The translations under genes were made by a program, and so were the position numbers. This document shows, one piece after another, positions 6,631-7,827 of a stretch of DNA of 7,827 bases. The first letter of the stretch is position 1. Each line of letters opens with the position of its first letter. The notes below the pieces were generated by a model. The model did not search any database, was not told the DNA's origin, and worked only from the letters and a program-made list of their open reading frames with translations. The stretch is from Oscillospiraceae bacterium. Lineage in GTDB: Bacteria > Bacillota > Clostridia > Oscillospirales > Oscillospiraceae. The stretch lies in the NCBI GenBank assembly GCA_031266955.1, contig JAISAA010000187.1, positions 1 to 7,827 on the forward strand. The letters are read 5' to 3'.

Positions 6631-7719
6631 TTAGTCTGAGCTTTGCTTGATGTCGTTATAGATCCCGCGCAGGAATCCTCTGAGCTCGGTGAGATGCTGC
6701 GCACGTATTGTCTCGTCGCCTATCTCGCCCACCGCTTCAATCATTTCCCGGACAGGTTCAAGCAGTACGGATAATTTCCCGGTGCCTATCACATCGTCCG
6801 GGCCTTGATTGATGTCGTTAAAAATTTCGCGGAGGAAGCCCATGAGCTCATTGAGTTGCTGCAACCGTATTGTCTCGTCGCCTATATCGCTTACCGCTTC
6901 GATCATATCACGGACGGGTTTAAGCAATACGGATAATTTCCCGGTACCGATTCCGCCGCCGGTGTTAGACCAGCCGTTGTTGAAGTTCATACCGTGGAAG
7001 TTCATACCACGCACGGCTCCACGCGCGTTCTTCGCCGCGTTGCGGGCCGCTTCTCTGGCCGCTTTTCCGGCTTCCCGTGCGCCTTTTTCAGCGCCGCGAA
7101 GTGCGTCGTTGACGATTTTACCGACGTCCGGCCAACCAGTGTGGTTGTGCGAGTTGTTTTTCTGTGTCGTCCTATGATTATCGCTCGCAAGGTTGATGAT
7201 TTCACGGTGCATAAGGGCGTAGAATTCTTTTATTTCGATCCCGCGCTTCTCACATTCGATTTGCGCGAGTGCTCCGATCGAGTTCATCAATGTTTGTGCG
7301 AGACCGAACTCACGCTTTGCATTTTGGGAACCGTCGTATTTATCTGCTTCGCGTTGAACCGCCGAAGCCCTGTATTGGGCCGCCGCATACTCTCGGGCAA
7401 GATGCAGCAACTCGTCCTCGTCATCTTCGCCGTCATCGTCATATTCTTCTTCGTCATCATCTTCGTCTTCGTCCGGGTCGTAGGTTTCCGCGTATTGGCG
7501 CTGGTTTTCTTCGTCGGCTTTGTTCAGCATTTCGAGCTTTCCGCTCCAGTACGCCGCGTCTTTCAGCGCGGAGTCCATCTCCATCGCGCTCGGCGGCGGC
7601 GGGGAATTTTCTTCGTGGCCGGCGGCTGTTTCCCGGATTTCTTCCGCTTCCGCCTGCGGGTCTTGCCTATAAATATTATTATTGACTTGCTTATAAATAT
7701 TATTGTCGATATGTTCCAT
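6631..7719 (-). CDS. Unrecognised repeat protein with acidic, Ala/Arg-rich and tandem-repeat segments
   Basis: I do not recognise this gene. From the ATG at 7719 it encodes 362 residues without a signal peptide or membrane segment, so it is probably cytoplasmic. In order it has: Asn-rich repeats NNIYKQVNNNIYRQ (6-19); a charged and Pro-rich stretch; a run of acidic residues with DEDEDDDEEEYDDDGEDDED (82-102); a helical, possibly coiled-coil section (103-180); a His/Asn-rich spacer; an Ala-rich basic amphipathic helix with AREAGKAAREAARNAAKNAR (214-233); MNFHGMNFNNG; and two tandem repeats (257-310 and 311-362) starting IGTGKLSVLL. AAGGAG (7734-7729) lies 9 nt before the ATG. However, the frame stays open upstream to the window edge, so the true start may lie further out. 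Composition is less GC-rich than its neighbours, especially at the N-terminal end, consistent with an accessory gene. It is convergent with sleB and shares its terminator. Confidence 0.7.
   Translation of the reverse strand: MEHIDNNIYKQVNNNIYRQDPQAEAEEIRETAAGHEENSPPPPSAMEMDSALKDAAYWSGKLEMLNKADEENQRQYAETYDPDEDEDDDEEEYDDDGEDDEDELLHLAREYAAAQYRASAVQREADKYDGSQNAKREFGLAQTLMNSIGALAQIECEKRGIEIKEFYALMHREIINLASDNHRTTQKNNSHNHTGWPDVGKIVNDALRGAEKGAREAGKAAREAARNAAKNARGAVRGMNFHGMNFNNGWSNTGGGIGTGKLSVLLKPVRDMIEAVSDIGDETIRLQQLNELMGFLREIFNDINQGPDDVIGTGKLSVLLEPVREMIEAVGEIGDETIRAQHLTELRGFLRGIYNDIKQSSD
6634..6951 (-). repeat. Two tandem 162-bp repeats encoding 54-residue units
   Basis: Unit 1 spans 6951-6790 (54 codons) and unit 2 spans 6789-6634 (52 codons, ending at the stop). 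The encoded units share 39 of 52 residues by my count, including IGTGKLSVLL, PVR, MIEAV, IGDETIR, GFLR and NDI. Each looks like two or three amphipathic helices. The divergence is mostly conservative (K/E, D/E, F/Y), suggesting an old duplication kept under selection. Confidence 0.9.
7662..7704 (-). repeat. AT-rich 24-bp-period direct repeat encoding NNIY[KR]Q
   Basis: A 19-bp unit, CTTGCYTATAAATATTATT, occurs at 7662-7680 and 7686-7704 with one mismatch. The period is 24 bp, a whole number of codons. On the minus strand it encodes NNIYKQ and NNIYRQ near the N-terminus of the gene ending at 6631. Its AT content contrasts sharply with the surrounding GC-rich sequence. Confidence 0.85.
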
Positions 7720-7827
7720 TGCCTGAAGCTCCTTTTTATTCGGAGGGCGCGTCAGACATATTATGTTTTCGCCGATTTCGCGCGCCCTGCCTGATTTGAT
7801 AAGTCCTTTGGCTCGTCTCGGCCAAGT
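7720..7827 (-). other. Open reading frame continuing upstream of the 7719 ATG to the window edge
   Basis: On the minus strand all 36 codons from 7827 to 7720 are open and in frame with the ATG at 7719. They read WPRRAKGLIKSGRAREIG and then ENIICLTRPPNKKELQA. This looks like real protein sequence: a basic helix followed by a short strand and a Pro-Pro turn. I have an impression of similar N-terminal modules (RAKGLVKxGRAR...ICLxxPP) in clostridial hypothetical proteins. If so, the gene ending at 6631 starts beyond the window and the ATG at 7719 is internal. Against this stands the good ribosome binding site at 7729-7734. Otherwise this stretch would be the end of another gene or a leader; no promoter is visible in it. 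Confidence 0.5.

Noticed and set aside
7662..7704. CRISPR-like array
   Set aside because: There are only two copies with a 5-bp gap, they are in frame within a coding region, and there are no spacers or cas genes.
6994..7794. A 266-codon plus-strand frame opposite the repeat protein, with a run of hydrophobic residues
   Set aside because: The hydrophobic stretch comes from reading the acidic GAC/GAA block backwards. There is no ribosome binding site, and the minus frame has a clear one, in-frame repeats and a matching terminator.

Overview
This window looks like chromosomal DNA of a GC-rich, anaerobic, endospore-forming member of the Bacillota, most likely class Clostridia. The reasons are a ferredoxin-dependent indolepyruvate oxidoreductase subunit, a spore-cortex-lytic enzyme, strong AGGAGG-type ribosome binding sites, two TTG starts, and consensus sigma-A promoters with 17-nt spacers. 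The genus cannot be fixed from what is visible. All gene calls rest on reading the sequence and on remembered family motifs; no search was run.

Layout. (1) Positions 1-1622, minus strand: iorA, cut by the left window edge just before its expected C-terminal ferredoxin domain. It carries a short hairpin-forming repeat read in frame through a linker. (2) Positions 1623-1872: a divergent promoter region, with one sigma-A promoter firing left into iorA and another firing right into purD. (3) Positions 1873-3842, plus strand: purD, followed with an ATGA overlap by a six-helix membrane protein of the YjdF/DUF2238 type. (4) Positions 3843-5718: thrS with its own promoter and a short leader that leaves no room for a T-box. 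Its product lacks the N-terminal TGS domain. (5) Positions 5719-5920: about 200 nt of non-coding sequence with a cluster of palindromes, then a long hairpin whose right arm contains the sleB ribosome binding site and is followed by a T-run. (6) Positions 5921-6583: sleB, a secreted cortex hydrolase starting at TTG. (7) Positions 6588-6611: a strong bidirectional terminator between convergent genes. (8) Positions 6631-7719 (possibly extending past 7827), minus strand: an unrecognised multi-part protein with Asn-rich repeats, a run of acidic residues, an Ala/Arg/Lys-rich helix and two 54-residue C-terminal repeats.

Functionally the left two thirds is housekeeping: amino-acid fermentation, purine synthesis and translation. 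The right third joins a germination enzyme to an accessory-looking gene of unknown role. The places most worth a second look are the hairpin that covers the sleB ribosome binding site, the repeat absorbed into iorA, and the repeat protein at the right end.
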